DNA from: Halalkalibacter alkaliphilus | GTDB lineage: Bacteria; Bacillota; Bacilli; Bacillales; Bacillaceae_D | NCBI RefSeq assembly: GCF_023555415.1 | Contig: NZ_JAKRYL010000007.1 | Location: 1-64,000 of the forward strand | Direction of reading: 5' to 3' | Length of the DNA: 64,000 nt | In this document: positions 25,805-34,793 of the stretch, in pieces | How positions within the stretch are numbered: position 1 is the first letter of the stretch | Layout: every line of letters starts with the position of its first letter | Position numbers and translations under genes: made by a program | Notes under the pieces: generated by a model | What the model saw: only the letters and a program-made list of their open reading frames with translations | What the model was told of the DNA's origin: nothing | Databases searched by the model: none

Positions 25805-25843
25805 GGGGTATCCCAAAGGTCAAAAAACCTTTTGGGATACCCC
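25805..25843. terminator. Bidirectional terminator between the purine permease and SDR genes
   Basis: The stem GGGGTATCCCAAAGG / CCTTTTGGGATACCCC is flanked by T-rich sequence on the plus strand. It serves the permease gene (plus) and the SDR gene (minus, stop at 25845). A smaller stem GCAATG / CATTGC lies just before it. Confidence 0.85.
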
Positions 25844-25844
25844 T

Positions 25845-26585
25845 TTATTGTTCATAAATCATTTTTCTCGTCATTCCACCATCAATCGTTACATTCTCAC
25901 CATTAATAAATTGGTTTGATTCATCTGTTAAGAAAAGACATGCCCTTGCAATATCGTTTGGTTCCCCTACCCGCTTGGAAAAATGCTGTTCATGATCGAT
26001 TTCCCTTAGTTCCGACTGGTCTCCAGTGTGAATCCATCCTGGGCTAATAACATTAACTTGTATCCGATCTTCTTGAAAAGAAGCTGCTAATGCATGAGTT
26101 ACAGCAACAACTGCCCCTTTAGAAGCCGCGTATGCTTCTGAGTAAGGCTCTGACATAACAGAACGCGTTGATGCTATATTAACAATGGAACCTTTCTTAC
26201 GTTTTCTCATGTCTTTCGCTACTTCTCTCGAAAACAAAAACACACTTCGAACGTTTGTATGTTGGATATCGTCCCACTCTTTGGTTGTTATCTCAAAGGG
26301 GGACTTAAACTTTGACACTCCAGCATTATTAATTAGAATATCAATTTTCCCAAATTGCAGTAGAGTTTGAGAAACAACTTTAATGATATGATCTTCTTTC
26401 CTCACATCACATAATTCAGAATGAGCAGTTCCACCATTCTTCACTATATAGGCCGCTGTTTCTCTTGCTTTCATTTCGTCAATATCTGTCACAATCACAA
26501 TATCACCGTTTGCTCCATATGCTTTTGCGATAGCTGCACCTATTCCTTGTCCTCCACCTGTAACAATGACAATACGGCTGTCCAT
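25845..26585 (-). CDS. Short-chain dehydrogenase/reductase
   Basis: A 246-residue classical SDR: cofactor loop TGGGQGIG (residues 9-16), NNAG near 87, the catalytic Ser in NIAST, and YAASK (Tyr and Lys) near 149-153, then SPGWIHT. Asp at the end of the second strand (VIVTDID) suggests NAD rather than NADP preference. I choose the ATG at 26585 because GAGGAGGG lies 8 bases upstream; eight more open codons precede it. The substrate is unknown. It stands alone between terminators. Confidence 0.88.
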   Translation of the reverse strand: MDSRIVIVTGGGQGIGAAIAKAYGANGDIVIVTDIDEMKARETAAYIVKNGGTAHSELCDVRKEDHIIKVVSQTLLQFGKIDILINNAGVSKFKSPFEITTKEWDDIQHTNVRSVFLFSREVAKDMRKRKKGSIVNIASTRSVMSEPYSEAYAASKGAVVAVTHALAASFQEDRIQVNVISPGWIHTGDQSELREIDHEQHFSKRVGEPNDIARACLFLTDESNQFINGENVTIDGGMTRKMIYEQ

Positions 26586-26681
26586 CAGTAAGCCCTCCTC
26601 AATTATCATTCAGTTTATATGTATCCTTCCACCTCTATTATCTTTTACATTCCTCTCTCAAGAAAACATTATACAAAAAAT

Positions 26682-26721
26682 AAAACGACTTAAAAAAGGG
26701 AATGCCCTCTTAAGTCGTTTT
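26682..26721 (-). terminator. Hairpin between the DUF3231 and SDR genes
   Basis: A perfect 12-bp outer stem (AAAACGACTTAA with TTAAGTCGTTTT) followed by A/T-rich sequence on both strands. It lies about 150 bases after the DUF3231 stop on the minus strand. A second hairpin follows at about 26730-26764. Confidence 0.6.
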
Positions 26722-26869
26722 TACCTCCCTAGGGGGGAATTAAGATTCGGCCACATCTTAACTCCTCCTATACATTATGCAAATAAATGATTTCCGTTAA
26801 ATCTTTATTTATTTTTGCTTGCTAAATTTAGGATCGGTGGGCTATTATGACTCTTTTTGGTTTTAAAGT

Positions 26870-27870
26870 CTATTTTTTTAATAGCTGCTTTCGATCTTCC
26901 ATTTGTGGAGCCTCTTCCATCCAGCCATGCTTGACCATTAACTTTGCTCCATCCGTTGCGTAGTCAAAAATATCTTTCGCACCAAGTATGACAACAGGAG
27001 GAATATCATTTCGCAAACTAAAGGACGTCCCAAAAGCATTACTTCCTAAAGAAAAGCTGCATAACAAGCTTGTACAATACATCATGATTTTATCTGAGAA
27101 CGGTGGTACTACTGAGGTGGTAACTGTTCCACCTTCAAGGGCAGGGATTTGAACCTCTGCTTTTCTTAAAATATTTCCAAAATCTTTCACAAGGCCTTTT
27201 GATAGCTCTTTTCCACGATTAAAGAACTTTTTCGCATCTTCATTTTGTGCACTTTGAGCAAAGCCTTGCATCAAATTAGCCCCAATTATGTTACTTTCAA
27301 TTGCGTGATACAAATGAGCAACCTCAACAGTTGTCAATGATCGTTTGTGACCAAGCTTAATTCCTTTTAAATAACTTTGATCTGTCGCAAATTCTACTTC
27401 TTTTGGCATCGTCACATGGGGTGGCCGCACTAACACGCCTTTTTTTAATAAGTAATCTGTACATTGTGAGAAATAGTCTTGAGTCATAACGGTTAAATCT
27501 TGAAATAACTTTAGTAAGTCTTTTCGATATACCATACCTATATGCAACGTATGCATCCCCATACTAATTGCTTTCATTATTCGAGTAAAATAAATATCAA
27601 AATCATGGTCAAATAGCTTAGGTGCATCTATATGCACATCTGTTTTTTATAACCTTGAGGAATGACAGCACCTGCCGTTTCAAAAATCTTCTCGATTCGC
27701 TTTACATAATGATCAATTTCTTTTGACAAACTTATCATTACTTTTTTTGCATCACGATTTTCAGATTTATTAATGAAATAAGACAACATCTGAAACAACA
27801 TCGTTTTTTGTTGATAGGTCATCCATAGTGTTCCTATTTCTGATGACGTTAATTCAGGCTCCTTTGACAT
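26870..27870 (-). pseudogene. DUF3231 family gene split by a one-base frameshift
   Basis: Two frames together make one DUF3231-type protein of about 334 residues. The first part (27628-27870) begins MSKEPELTSSEIGTLWMTYQ and ends AVIPQGYKKQ; the second (26870-27637) resumes in the -1 frame with VHIDAPKLFDHDFDIYF. Family members read through this junction. The break lies in a run of six A at 27643-27648 (minus strand AAAAAA): a seventh A would restore the frame. In the second frame a stop lies just upstream of the run, so the event is confined to it. DUF3231 proteins are ferritin-like four-helix repeats of unknown role, common in Bacillus. Sequencing error, true mutation and slippage are all possible. 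Confidence 0.8.
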
Positions 27871-27974
27871 TCCATAACCCCCACATACATAATCTGTTAT
27901 ACTTTTCCCATAAGTTCATTCTTCATTCTTTATAGAGTATTGCACTTTTTCACTAGCTTGGCAGTGACAGGTAA

Positions 27975-28015
27975 GAGAGCACTGAAAAGGTCGGCTTTAC
28001 CTTTTTAGTGCCCTC
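27975..28015. repeat. Long hairpin, copy 2
   Basis: Arms GAGAGCACTGAAAAGGT and ACCTTTTTAGTGCCCTC (two imperfect pairs) with the loop cggcttt. The inner part closely matches the hairpin at 19617-19658. It lies 9 bases past the asparagine synthetase stop and may help end that transcript, although there is no T run. Confidence 0.75.
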
Positions 28016-28023
28016 CTATTGAA

Positions 28024-29871
28024 CTATTCTTTTATCTTTACATTGTACGTATTTAACCAGTAATCCATTTGGATAAAATGAGCTAGTAGCTGAGGGCCTG
28101 CCATTAATTGACCAAAGTAAGGCTGACCAGTTGGGAACCCGCCTGAATCTGCAATCTCTCTTAAGGCATCCTTATTTATAAATTCAAAAATGGGGGCATC
28201 CTTTTGAGCTAATACCTCTTTCATTCCTTTTTGTACAGCGGCCGTATATTTAGGATGGTGTGTTTTTGGATACGGACTCTTCTTACGATAAAGAACATCA
28301 TGTGGCAGGGAGCCTTCCAAAGCCTTTCTAAGAATCCCTTTTTCGCGTCCTGCTAATTGTTTCACTTCCCATGGGATATTCCAAACATATTCAACGAGGC
28401 GGTGATCAGAGAAAGGCACTCGTACTTCTAAGCTCGCTCCCATGCTCATCCGGTCTTTTCGATCAAGAAGGTTGGTCATAAACCAAATTATATTTAAATA
28501 CGAAATTTCTCTTCTCCTTGCTTCTTCAGGTGTATCCTCATCAAAAGTAGGGGTTTCTTGGATTGTTTCTTTATAACGTTGGTATACATATTGCTTTAAG
28601 TCTAATTTCTTTTTCCATTTATCATTTAAGAGGTTTTCACGTTCATCAATAGAGCGCATCCATGGAAATCCATCAATGTTCATTACTTCTGGTTTATGAA
28701 ACCATGGATATCCTCCAAATATTTCATCGGCACATTCACCTGATAACCCAACAGTCACGTCTTCTTTAATTTCATGACAGAACCAAATTAACGATGAATC
28801 AATATCTGCCATACCCGGCAAGTCACGAACATCGACGGCTTCTTTTAGACGGTTAGCTAATTCATCTATCGAAATGACTTTATTCTGATGTTCAGTGCCT
28901 AGAGCATCTGACACGACTTTGACCCATGGTGCATCTGAATTCGGCTGAAAATCATTTGCTTTAAAGTATTTGTCATTTTCATCGTAATCAATAGAATAAC
29001 TTTTGATTGCCCCTTTTCCTTGTTTCTCGTATACTTTTGCAGCAAGAGCTGTTAACGCACTTGAATCTATACCACCTGATAGAAACATCCCTACTGGTAC
29101 ATCAGCAAATAATTGACGTTCAACTGTATCCTCTAATAAATAACGAACATGCTCAGCTGTTTCTTCTACAGTGTGGTTATGCCTTTTGCTCTTTAATGTC
29201 CAGTAGCGGCTGATCTTAGCTCCATTTCGATCATAGATGAGCATATGAGCAGGTCGAAGTTCATTAATATCATCATACACCCCGTGGCCTGGTGTTCTAG
29301 ATGGAGCTAGCCCCATAATTTCAGCAAGACCTTCTGTTTTAACTATTGGTTCAATATCACGATGAGCAAGCAATGCCTTTAACTCAGACCCAAAAAGCAA
29401 GCAGCCATTACGTACTGTGTAGAAAAGTGGTTTTACCCCTAGTCGGTCACGAGCCATAAATAGGCTCTCATCTTTATCATTCCAAATAGCAAAAGCAAAA
29501 ATGCCATTAAACTTTTCTAAACATTGATGGCCCCACTCAATATAGGACTTTAATAGAACTTCTGTATCGGAATGCCCTTTAAAATCATGCCCTCTCACAA
29601 GAAGCTCTTTTCGTATATCTTCAGTATTGTAGAGCTCCCCATTATAGACAATTGTATATGTTTTATTCTTATAAGTACGACTCATTGGTTGGATACCATT
29701 TTCCGGGTCTACGACTACTAGACGTGCATGACCAAAAGCGGCATGAGGTGATGTCCAAACATTCATATCATCCGGTCCTCGACGATTAAGAGTCTCTGCC
29801 ATTTTACGTACTTGCTTTTCCTCTTTTCGTAAATCTTGACGCCAATCAATCCACCCTGTAATACCACACAT
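28024..29871 (-). CDS. asnO: Glutamine-hydrolysing asparagine synthetase (AsnO-like)
   Basis: A 615-residue enzyme making asparagine from aspartate, glutamine and ATP. The N-terminal glutaminase domain starts with the catalytic MCGITGW (Cys2), with NGELYN near 75 and SDTEVLL near 101. The synthetase domain has the PP-loop SGGIDSSALTALAAK near 264-278 and GECADEIFGGYPW near 373-385. Length (B. subtilis AsnO is about 614) and pattern favour the AsnO type over AsnB (about 632) or AsnH (about 747); AsnO is linked to sporulation in B. subtilis. Transcribed alone. Confidence 0.9.
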   Translation of the reverse strand: MCGITGWIDWRQDLRKEEKQVRKMAETLNRRGPDDMNVWTSPHAAFGHARLVVVDPENGIQPMSRTYKNKTYTIVYNGELYNTEDIRKELLVRGHDFKGHSDTEVLLKSYIEWGHQCLEKFNGIFAFAIWNDKDESLFMARDRLGVKPLFYTVRNGCLLFGSELKALLAHRDIEPIVKTEGLAEIMGLAPSRTPGHGVYDDINELRPAHMLIYDRNGAKISRYWTLKSKRHNHTVEETAEHVRYLLEDTVERQLFADVPVGMFLSGGIDSSALTALAAKVYEKQGKGAIKSYSIDYDENDKYFKANDFQPNSDAPWVKVVSDALGTEHQNKVISIDELANRLKEAVDVRDLPGMADIDSSLIWFCHEIKEDVTVGLSGECADEIFGGYPWFHKPEVMNIDGFPWMRSIDERENLLNDKWKKKLDLKQYVYQRYKETIQETPTFDEDTPEEARRREISYLNIIWFMTNLLDRKDRMSMGASLEVRVPFSDHRLVEYVWNIPWEVKQLAGREKGILRKALEGSLPHDVLYRKKSPYPKTHHPKYTAAVQKGMKEVLAQKDAPIFEFINKDALREIADSGGFPTGQPYFGQLMAGPQLLAHFIQMDYWLNTYNVKIKE

Positions 29872-30148
29872 GTATCATCAGCCCCTTTTGGGAAGTTTTC
29901 TCATGCTCAAGTGATAGTAGAAATATTCATCTACTGATCCTAGAGCTTTTTCTCTTTTTGCATTGACCTAAATTAGGACCTCTACCCATAAACTATCCTA
30001 TTCCTAAACATGGGCTAATGTGATGATTTTTTTCTGTTTCGTAAATATGAAACATCACAGATCACTAAATCATAAGATTGAGAAACAGATATTTACTGAC
30101 CAAGGATATTCAATATATTTACAGATCAAGTAGAGAGGGGTATGTTAT

Positions 30149-30862
30149 TTGTCAAAATCAAAAAGACAGTTCGCAACGAAAAAGCAATACAAGAAAGCTT
30201 TAAAAAAGAATCAGTTACAATTACTGCAATTGCAACATGAACTTTATGAATTAGATTTGCCAGTCATTCTTATATTTGAAGGCTGGGATGCAGCAGGAAA
30301 AGGCGGTGCCATTAAAAGAGTCACAGAACGTTTAGATCCACGTGGCTACAAAGTTCATGGAATTGCTGCCCCTGATGAACATGAATTAAAATACCATTAC
30401 ATGAGACGATTTTGGAAAAGTTTACCTACAAAAGGACAAATCGCCATTTTTGACCGCTCTTGGTATGGTCGAGTTCTTGTTGAACGAGTCGAGGGATTTG
30501 CAACGGATGAAGAATGGGGGAGAGCATATGAGGAAATTAATTATACCGAGAAAATGCTGGCTGACGCCGGTCATATTATTATAAAGTTCTGGCTGCAAAT
30601 AACAAAAGATGAGCAACTTGCTCGCTTCCAAGCACGCGCAAATGATCCTTTCAAAAAATGGAAACTAACTGATGAGGATTGGAGAAATCGCGAAAAATGG
30701 GATCAGTATGAAGAAGCCATTGAGGAGATGATTAATAAAACAAATACCAAATTTGCGAAGTGGCATATTATAGATAGCAATGATAAAAGGGCAGCAAGGG
30801 TGTCTATCATTGAAGCCATCATTGCTGAATTTCAAAACAAATTAACAAAAATTCATTCATAG
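30149..30862 (+). CDS. ppk2: Polyphosphate kinase 2 family protein
   Basis: A 237-residue PPK2: Walker A EGWDAAGKGGAIKR (about residues 43-56), DPRGYKVHGIAAPDEHE, Walker B IFDRSWYGRVLVERVEG near 107-123, and KFWLQITKDEQLARF near 152-166. PPK2 enzymes move phosphate between polyphosphate and nucleotides; the single-domain length suggests a class I or III enzyme acting on NDP or NMP, which cannot be settled here. The start is TTG at 30149, with GAGAGGGG 8 bases upstream; the nearby ATG is out of frame. A hairpin at about 30869-30911 follows. Confidence 0.9.
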   Translation: MSKSKRQFATKKQYKKALKKNQLQLLQLQHELYELDLPVILIFEGWDAAGKGGAIKRVTERLDPRGYKVHGIAAPDEHELKYHYMRRFWKSLPTKGQIAIFDRSWYGRVLVERVEGFATDEEWGRAYEEINYTEKMLADAGHIIIKFWLQITKDEQLARFQARANDPFKKWKLTDEDWRNREKWDQYEEAIEEMINKTNTKFAKWHIIDSNDKRAARVSIIEAIIAEFQNKLTKIHS

Positions 30863-30868
30863 AAATCG

Positions 30869-30911
30869 AGTGACTGAAACATGTTTAAGGGTGACTTGTT
30901 TCAGTCGACTC
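30869..30911 (+). terminator. Hairpin after ppk2
   Basis: The stem GAGTGACTGAAACA pairs with TGTTTCAGTC.ACTC, with one bulge, across a 14-base loop, 6 bases after the stop. The T run is weak. Confidence 0.6.
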
Positions 30912-30938
30912 TTTGCATCATTATATCTGTTATTTGGT

Positions 30939-31850
30939 TTAGATGGTGGTTTCCTGTTTCCTTGATGTATCCGAATCTTTCACTTTCACTTTGATATTCC
31001 CTACAATAATTCCAATTAATATTAGAAACACTCCTAGCCACTGTGTCCAATTAATTGTTTCGGATAATATAACTGTTGAGAGGATAATGGCAATGGGCAA
31101 TTCAGAGGCAGAAAGAATGGTTCCAAGACCCGCTCCAATATGCGGCATGCCAATCGAAAATAACAAAGGCGGAAGTGCAACACCAAATAACCCTAACATA
31201 AAACTATAAGGCAAAATCCCCGTAACAATTGAACCGTCCAAAAGGAACACCGGCGGAAAACATAAACCAACTATCAAAAATCCCCCTAAAGATAAAAAGG
31301 AGCTCTTTTGAACAGGCGGTACAGCCTTTCCTACTGTTCCACTCACATAAATAAATGTAGCAAAAGCGATCGCTGCAAGAATGCCCCATGCTGCTCCATT
31401 TAGTGAGAATATTACATTTCCTTCAACTAAAAGCCCCGTTGCTAATAGTGAACCTACAAACAAAATGATGATAGCAACAAGTTTTTCACGTGAAGGTCTT
31501 TTCTTCTCAAGAATCCATTCCAATAGTGCTCCTATCCAAATAAATTGAAATAAAAATATAATGGCTAATGATGCATCAAGTGTTTGTAATGAAATATAAT
31601 AGAAAATACCCGTTAACCCCATCGGCATGCCTGCCAGTAGCAATTCTCGAGATTGTCTTAATGATAGCTTTGTTCTTTTCGTGAACAAAGACAACAAGAA
31701 GATAAGAACTGTTCCTGTAAGAAACTGTCCACCCGTCACTTCTCCAACCGAAAATCCGGCCCCGTATGCTAACTTAACAAAGGTTGATAATATTCCAAAA
31801 CAGCATCCAGCTAAAAATACTAGAGACGCATAATGCCAAACCTTCACCAT
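30939..31850 (-). CDS. EamA (DMT) family transporter
   Basis: A 303-residue drug/metabolite transporter with ten spans in two EamA repeats of five, the second beginning near residue 150. I place the start at 31850, where AAGGAGTG lies 3 bases upstream; the open frame runs 53 codons further, but that extension would read through the leader hairpin and is unlike the family. The substrate is unknown (amino acids, nucleosides and cations are possible). A promoter and a terminator-like hairpin in the 5' leader suggest regulated expression. Confidence 0.82.
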   Translation of the reverse strand: MVKVWHYASLVFLAGCCFGILSTFVKLAYGAGFSVGEVTGGQFLTGTVLIFLLSLFTKRTKLSLRQSRELLLAGMPMGLTGIFYYISLQTLDASLAIIFLFQFIWIGALLEWILEKKRPSREKLVAIIILFVGSLLATGLLVEGNVIFSLNGAAWGILAAIAFATFIYVSGTVGKAVPPVQKSSFLSLGGFLIVGLCFPPVFLLDGSIVTGILPYSFMLGLFGVALPPLLFSIGMPHIGAGLGTILSASELPIAIILSTVILSETINWTQWLGVFLILIGIIVGNIKVKVKDSDTSRKQETTI

Positions 31851-31870
31851 CCACACTCCTTCCTCTAAAC

Positions 31871-31903
31871 AAAAAAACACACTCTGCCCTATGACAAAGT
31901 GTG
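31871..31903 (-). terminator. Terminator-like hairpin in the EamA leader
   Basis: On the minus strand CACACT (31898-31903) pairs with AGTGTG (31878-31883), followed by seven T (31871-31877), all upstream of the ribosome site and the start at 31850. A second stem, CCTGTTT / AAACAGG, lies about 50 bases earlier in the same leader. The layout is that of an attenuator or small riboswitch. Confidence 0.55.
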
Positions 31904-31985
31904 GTGAAAATAGAGTAGCCTCTAAAAAAGTCCACGCCTGTTTTGAGTACAATAAACAGGTTTTAATGACTAGTTTGATAGCTTT

Positions 31986-32014
31986 ATTGTAAAAGGCTGA
32001 ACTGGTCACGTCAA
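31986..32014 (-). promoter_or_regulatory. Promoter of the EamA gene
   Basis: TTGACG (32009-32014), a 17-base spacer and TACAAT (31986-31991) on the minus strand. It gives a leader of about 130 bases containing the attenuator-like hairpin. Confidence 0.7.
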
Positions 32015-32074
32015 CTTCCTTTTTCTATACTGTAATGGTAAAGAAAAATTTGAAAAGACTAGTGTGAGAATAAG

Positions 32075-32278
32075 ATGGACAAACGCTTTATAAAAAAACA
32101 AATGGATCATGTTATAAAAACCTACACAGAGCAAAGTTTTAGTCTACCTCTTACGAAAGATGAAGAGAATCAATTACTGCAAAAAATTGTTGATCAAGTA
32201 CAACAACAAGGATTTGAAAACTTACAAGACATTCTACACGATATTATCTACCCTTTTTTCACTAATCAGGATGAATGA
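32075..32278 (+). CDS. yqzH: YqzH-like small protein
   Basis: A 67-residue acidic protein with a helical pattern (KQMDHVIKTYTE, then LQKIVDQVQQQGFE, then DILHDIIYPFFT). Size, pattern and position next to the YqjQ-type dehydrogenase match YqzH of Bacillus, a protein of unknown function. Its last 13 bases overlap the 3' end of the opposite small gene at 32266. Confidence 0.7.
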   Translation: MDKRFIKKQMDHVIKTYTEQSFSLPLTKDEENQLLQKIVDQVQQQGFENLQDILHDIIYPFFTNQDE

Positions 32279-32451
32279 TTTCGCTTTTCCATTAACTTTT
32301 TCACATGCCCTTTTGGCTCCCAGCAATGAAAGATATAGGCTGGCTTTGTTTCATAACCTAAACGAATGCAGCGGTAGTGCATTCCTCCTCCTTGCTTTTT
32401 TTCAGCACTGAAATGAGTACATGTTGCGCAACAATGATAGCGGTTAGCCAT
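32266..32451 (-). CDS. Small Cys-rich protein, possible metal binder
   Basis: A 61-residue protein with CCATC near residues 7-11, a single Cys near 28 and another near 43 (FHCWEPKG), a set able to bind zinc or iron. GAGAGGGGG lies 7 bases before the ATG. It follows the SDR gene by 15 bases on the same strand, so it is probably co-transcribed. No family name known to me; the ribosome site and cysteine spacing support it as real. Confidence 0.65.
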   Translation of the reverse strand: MANRYHCCATCTHFSAEKKQGGGMHYRCIRLGYETKPAYIFHCWEPKGHVKKLMEKRNHSS

Positions 32452-32466
32452 AAGTTTCCCCCTCTC

Positions 32467-33249
32467 TTATTTTTGGTTCAGCTTCTTGCCAGCAATTCGC
32501 TCTATCACTTTTGGCATAACTTGATATATAGTGGAGCCAATATTCATCCATTTAGGTAGGTTTAGCTCACGTTTTGGCTTTTCGATAAGCTGAATCGTCT
32601 TAACAGCGACATCCTCGGATTGTAACATCCACCGATCCACATTTTTAACATACGTTCCTTCCTGATCAGCTCGCTCAAAAAAAGGTGTCTTAATAGGACC
32701 CGGATTTACAGCACTAACATTAATCTTTGTATCCATTAACTCCATTCTAAGCCCATTTGTAAAACCTAAAACGGCATGTTTGGTCGCGGAATAAACCGTT
32801 GACTTTGGCGTCGAAAGTTTTCCTGCTTGTGAGGCAATATTAATTATATGACCTTGATTGTTTTTTAACATATAAGGAAGAACGGCTTTCGTCAATGCTA
32901 TCAAACCAACGACATTCACAGAAAACATTTCTTTTACATCGTTTATATTAGCTGACTCTACTTTATCAAACACTCCAAAGCCTGCATTGTTAATTAGAAC
33001 GTCAACTCGCCCGACCTCTTTCATGATCTGTGCTGTTCTTTCCTCAATCATCAAGGGATGGCTAACATCAAGTGGATATACAAACGCTTTTCCTCCCTTT
33101 TCTTCAATTATTCCTTTTAACTCTTGTAATTTATTAATATTTCGTGCTAGCAAAACAACGGTATACCCTTTTTTCACTGCTTCTAGCGCAAGATCTCGGC
33201 CTAACCCACTTGATGCTCCAGTTATCCAAATCGTTTTGTCTATGTTCAT
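32467..33249 (-). CDS. yqjQ: Short-chain dehydrogenase, YqjQ-like
   Basis: A 260-residue SDR with TGASSGLG (residues 10-17), NNAGFGVF near 88, the catalytic Ser in NIASQAG, and YSATKHA near 155 (Tyr, Lys), followed by NPGPIKTPFF. The Arg-containing AR after the second strand (LLARNINKL) suggests NADP(H) preference. The neighbour yqzH supports the YqjQ assignment. The physiological substrate is unknown. Confidence 0.85.
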   Translation of the reverse strand: MNIDKTIWITGASSGLGRDLALEAVKKGYTVVLLARNINKLQELKGIIEEKGGKAFVYPLDVSHPLMIEERTAQIMKEVGRVDVLINNAGFGVFDKVESANINDVKEMFSVNVVGLIALTKAVLPYMLKNNQGHIINIASQAGKLSTPKSTVYSATKHAVLGFTNGLRMELMDTKINVSAVNPGPIKTPFFERADQEGTYVKNVDRWMLQSEDVAVKTIQLIEKPKRELNLPKWMNIGSTIYQVMPKVIERIAGKKLNQK

Positions 33250-33337
33250 CTTTCCGCTCCTTTGTTTTATTCATTTAATTATTTTTCTGTTTTTTGCTAA
33301 AAATTAAAAATCTATTATTGTTTTTTCTGAGTAAGAG

Positions 33338-33366
33338 TTGACTCCGAGACCGTACCCTCATATAAT
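33338..33366 (+). promoter_or_regulatory. proBAC promoter
   Basis: TTGACT (33338-33343), 17 bases, then a perfect TATAAT (33361-33366), about 20 bases upstream of the T-box leader. Confidence 0.82.
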
Positions 33367-33387
33367 GGAAAAAAACATGACAAAAAA

Positions 33388-33635
33388 GCGTTGATAGGGA
33401 TTAGTAAATGACCATTATGTGTATAGAGAGTGGCTTCATTGGCTGAAAGAGTCATCACCTCTAATGACATTGAACCTGCCCTAGAGCTAGTCAGCTTAAT
33501 ACTTTACCTTTCATTAAGCTCGACCGTTCCCCACGATACGGGTAAAGAGTGGGCAATTTGCCAACTAAGGTGGTACCGCGGAAACTAAGCTCTTCCGTCC
33601 TTATTATGATGAGGACGGAGGGGCTTTTATTTTTT
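33388..33635 (+). promoter_or_regulatory. T-box leader, proline-specific
   Basis: Stem I begins near 33388 (GATAGGGATTAGTAAATGACC), with the AGAGAG bulge, the distal loop part ATTGGCTGAAAGAG and the specifier region TGAACCTGCC, in which CCT (33475-33477) is a proline codon. The conserved T-box AAGGTGGTACCGCGG (33567-33581) can pair with uncharged tRNA. The terminator stem CTCTTCCGTCC / GGACGGAGGGG with a T-rich tail ends near 33635. Uncharged tRNA-Pro should allow read-through into proBAC. Confidence 0.95.
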
Positions 33636-33668
33636 GAGCTAGTAATTTATTGAAATGAGGAGAGAATC

Positions 33669-34793
33669 ATGAGTCGACAACGTCTCGTTGTTAAAATTGG
33701 TAGTAGTTCATTGACGACAAAGCATGGTGCTTTAAGTATGGAAAAAGTCACTGAATTTGTCAAAGCAATCGCGCAACTAAAACAAGCTGGTCATGAAGTG
33801 ATTGTAATTTCTTCTGGCGCTGTTGCAGCTGGATTTAAGGCTTTAGGCTATCCAAGCAGACCTGTCACGATTGCTGGTAAACAGGCTGCTGCAGCCGTTG
33901 GGCAAGCAATGCTCATGCAAGCCTATATTGAGCAGTTTGGAATTCATGAGATAACCCCTGCCCAATTGCTATTAACTAGGCAAGATTTTTCGGATGAAAC
34001 ACGCTATGGTAATGCATATTCAACATTAACGGAGTTATTAAAACGAGGCGCTATTCCGATTATTAACGAGAATGACTCGACTTCGATCGAGGAACTGACA
34101 TTTGGAGATAATGACATGTTATCTGCCCTTGTTAGCGGGTTAATTCATGCTAATACATTATGTATCATGACTGATGTGAACGGGCTTTATGATGATAACC
34201 CCCAAACAAATCCAAGTGCTAAAAAAATCCATTATTTGCCTTATGTTACCGATGACCTACTCGCTCTAGCCGGGGAATCGACATCCAAAGTCGGTACCGG
34301 TGGTATGAAATCAAAAGTGAGCGCCGCACAAACAGCCTTGACATTAGGTGTAAACGTCTTTATTGGAAAAGGTGTTAAAAAAGACACATTCACCGATATT
34401 TTAGAAGGAAAAGGTGATGGAACTTATATTGGCTCATTTCAACATGAAGCGGTCATGCCAACAACAAAACAGTGGATTGCGCTTCATTCAAAGATCTCTG
34501 CTCGCCTTATGATTGACAAAGGAGCAGAACAAGCACTATTACACCGAGGGAAAAGCTTATTGCCTGTTGGCATTGTAGCTATAGAAGGGCAATTCACAAC
34601 AGGAGATGTAATTGAAGTGATCAATGAAAATGGGAGTCTTATTGGTAAAGGAAAGGCTAATATGACTATGGATGAGTGCAACCATTTTCGAGGACAGCAA
34701 GAGTCAAAAAAAGATACAACCAAACATAAACAACCTGTGGTTATTCATCGCAATGACTGGGTTCCACATATAAAGGAGACGATGAAACGATGA
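33669..34793 (+). CDS. proB: Glutamate 5-kinase
   Basis: First step of proline synthesis: phosphorylates glutamate with ATP. The 374-residue protein has an amino-acid-kinase domain ([10 protein letters not shown] near the start, INENDSTS near 137, a GTGGMKSKV loop near 213) and a C-terminal PUA domain (from about 275). T-box-controlled anabolic type, overlapping proA by 4 bases. Feedback inhibition by proline is expected for the family. Confidence 0.95.
   Translation: MSRQRLVVKIGSSSLTTKHGALSMEKVTEFVKAIAQLKQAGHEVIVISSGAVAAGFKALGYPSRPVTIAGKQAAAAVGQAMLMQAYIEQFGIHEITPAQLLLTRQDFSDETRYGNAYSTLTELLKRGAIPIINENDSTSIEELTFGDNDMLSALVSGLIHANTLCIMTDVNGLYDDNPQTNPSAKKIHYLPYVTDDLLALAGESTSKVGTGGMKSKVSAAQTALTLGVNVFIGKGVKKDTFTDILEGKGDGTYIGSFQHEAVMPTTKQWIALHSKISARLMIDKGAEQALLHRGKSLLPVGIVAIEGQFTTGDVIEVINENGSLIGKGKANMTMDECNHFRGQQESKKDTTKHKQPVVIHRNDWVPHIKETMKR

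Noticed and set aside
30149-30862. ATG at 30142 as the start of ppk2
   Set aside because: It is out of frame with the protein; the TTG at 30149 with GAGAGGGG upstream fits better.
31851-32009. 53-codon N-terminal extension of the EamA transporter
   Set aside because: It would translate the leader hairpin and promoter, lacks a ribosome site, and EamA proteins are normally about 300 residues.
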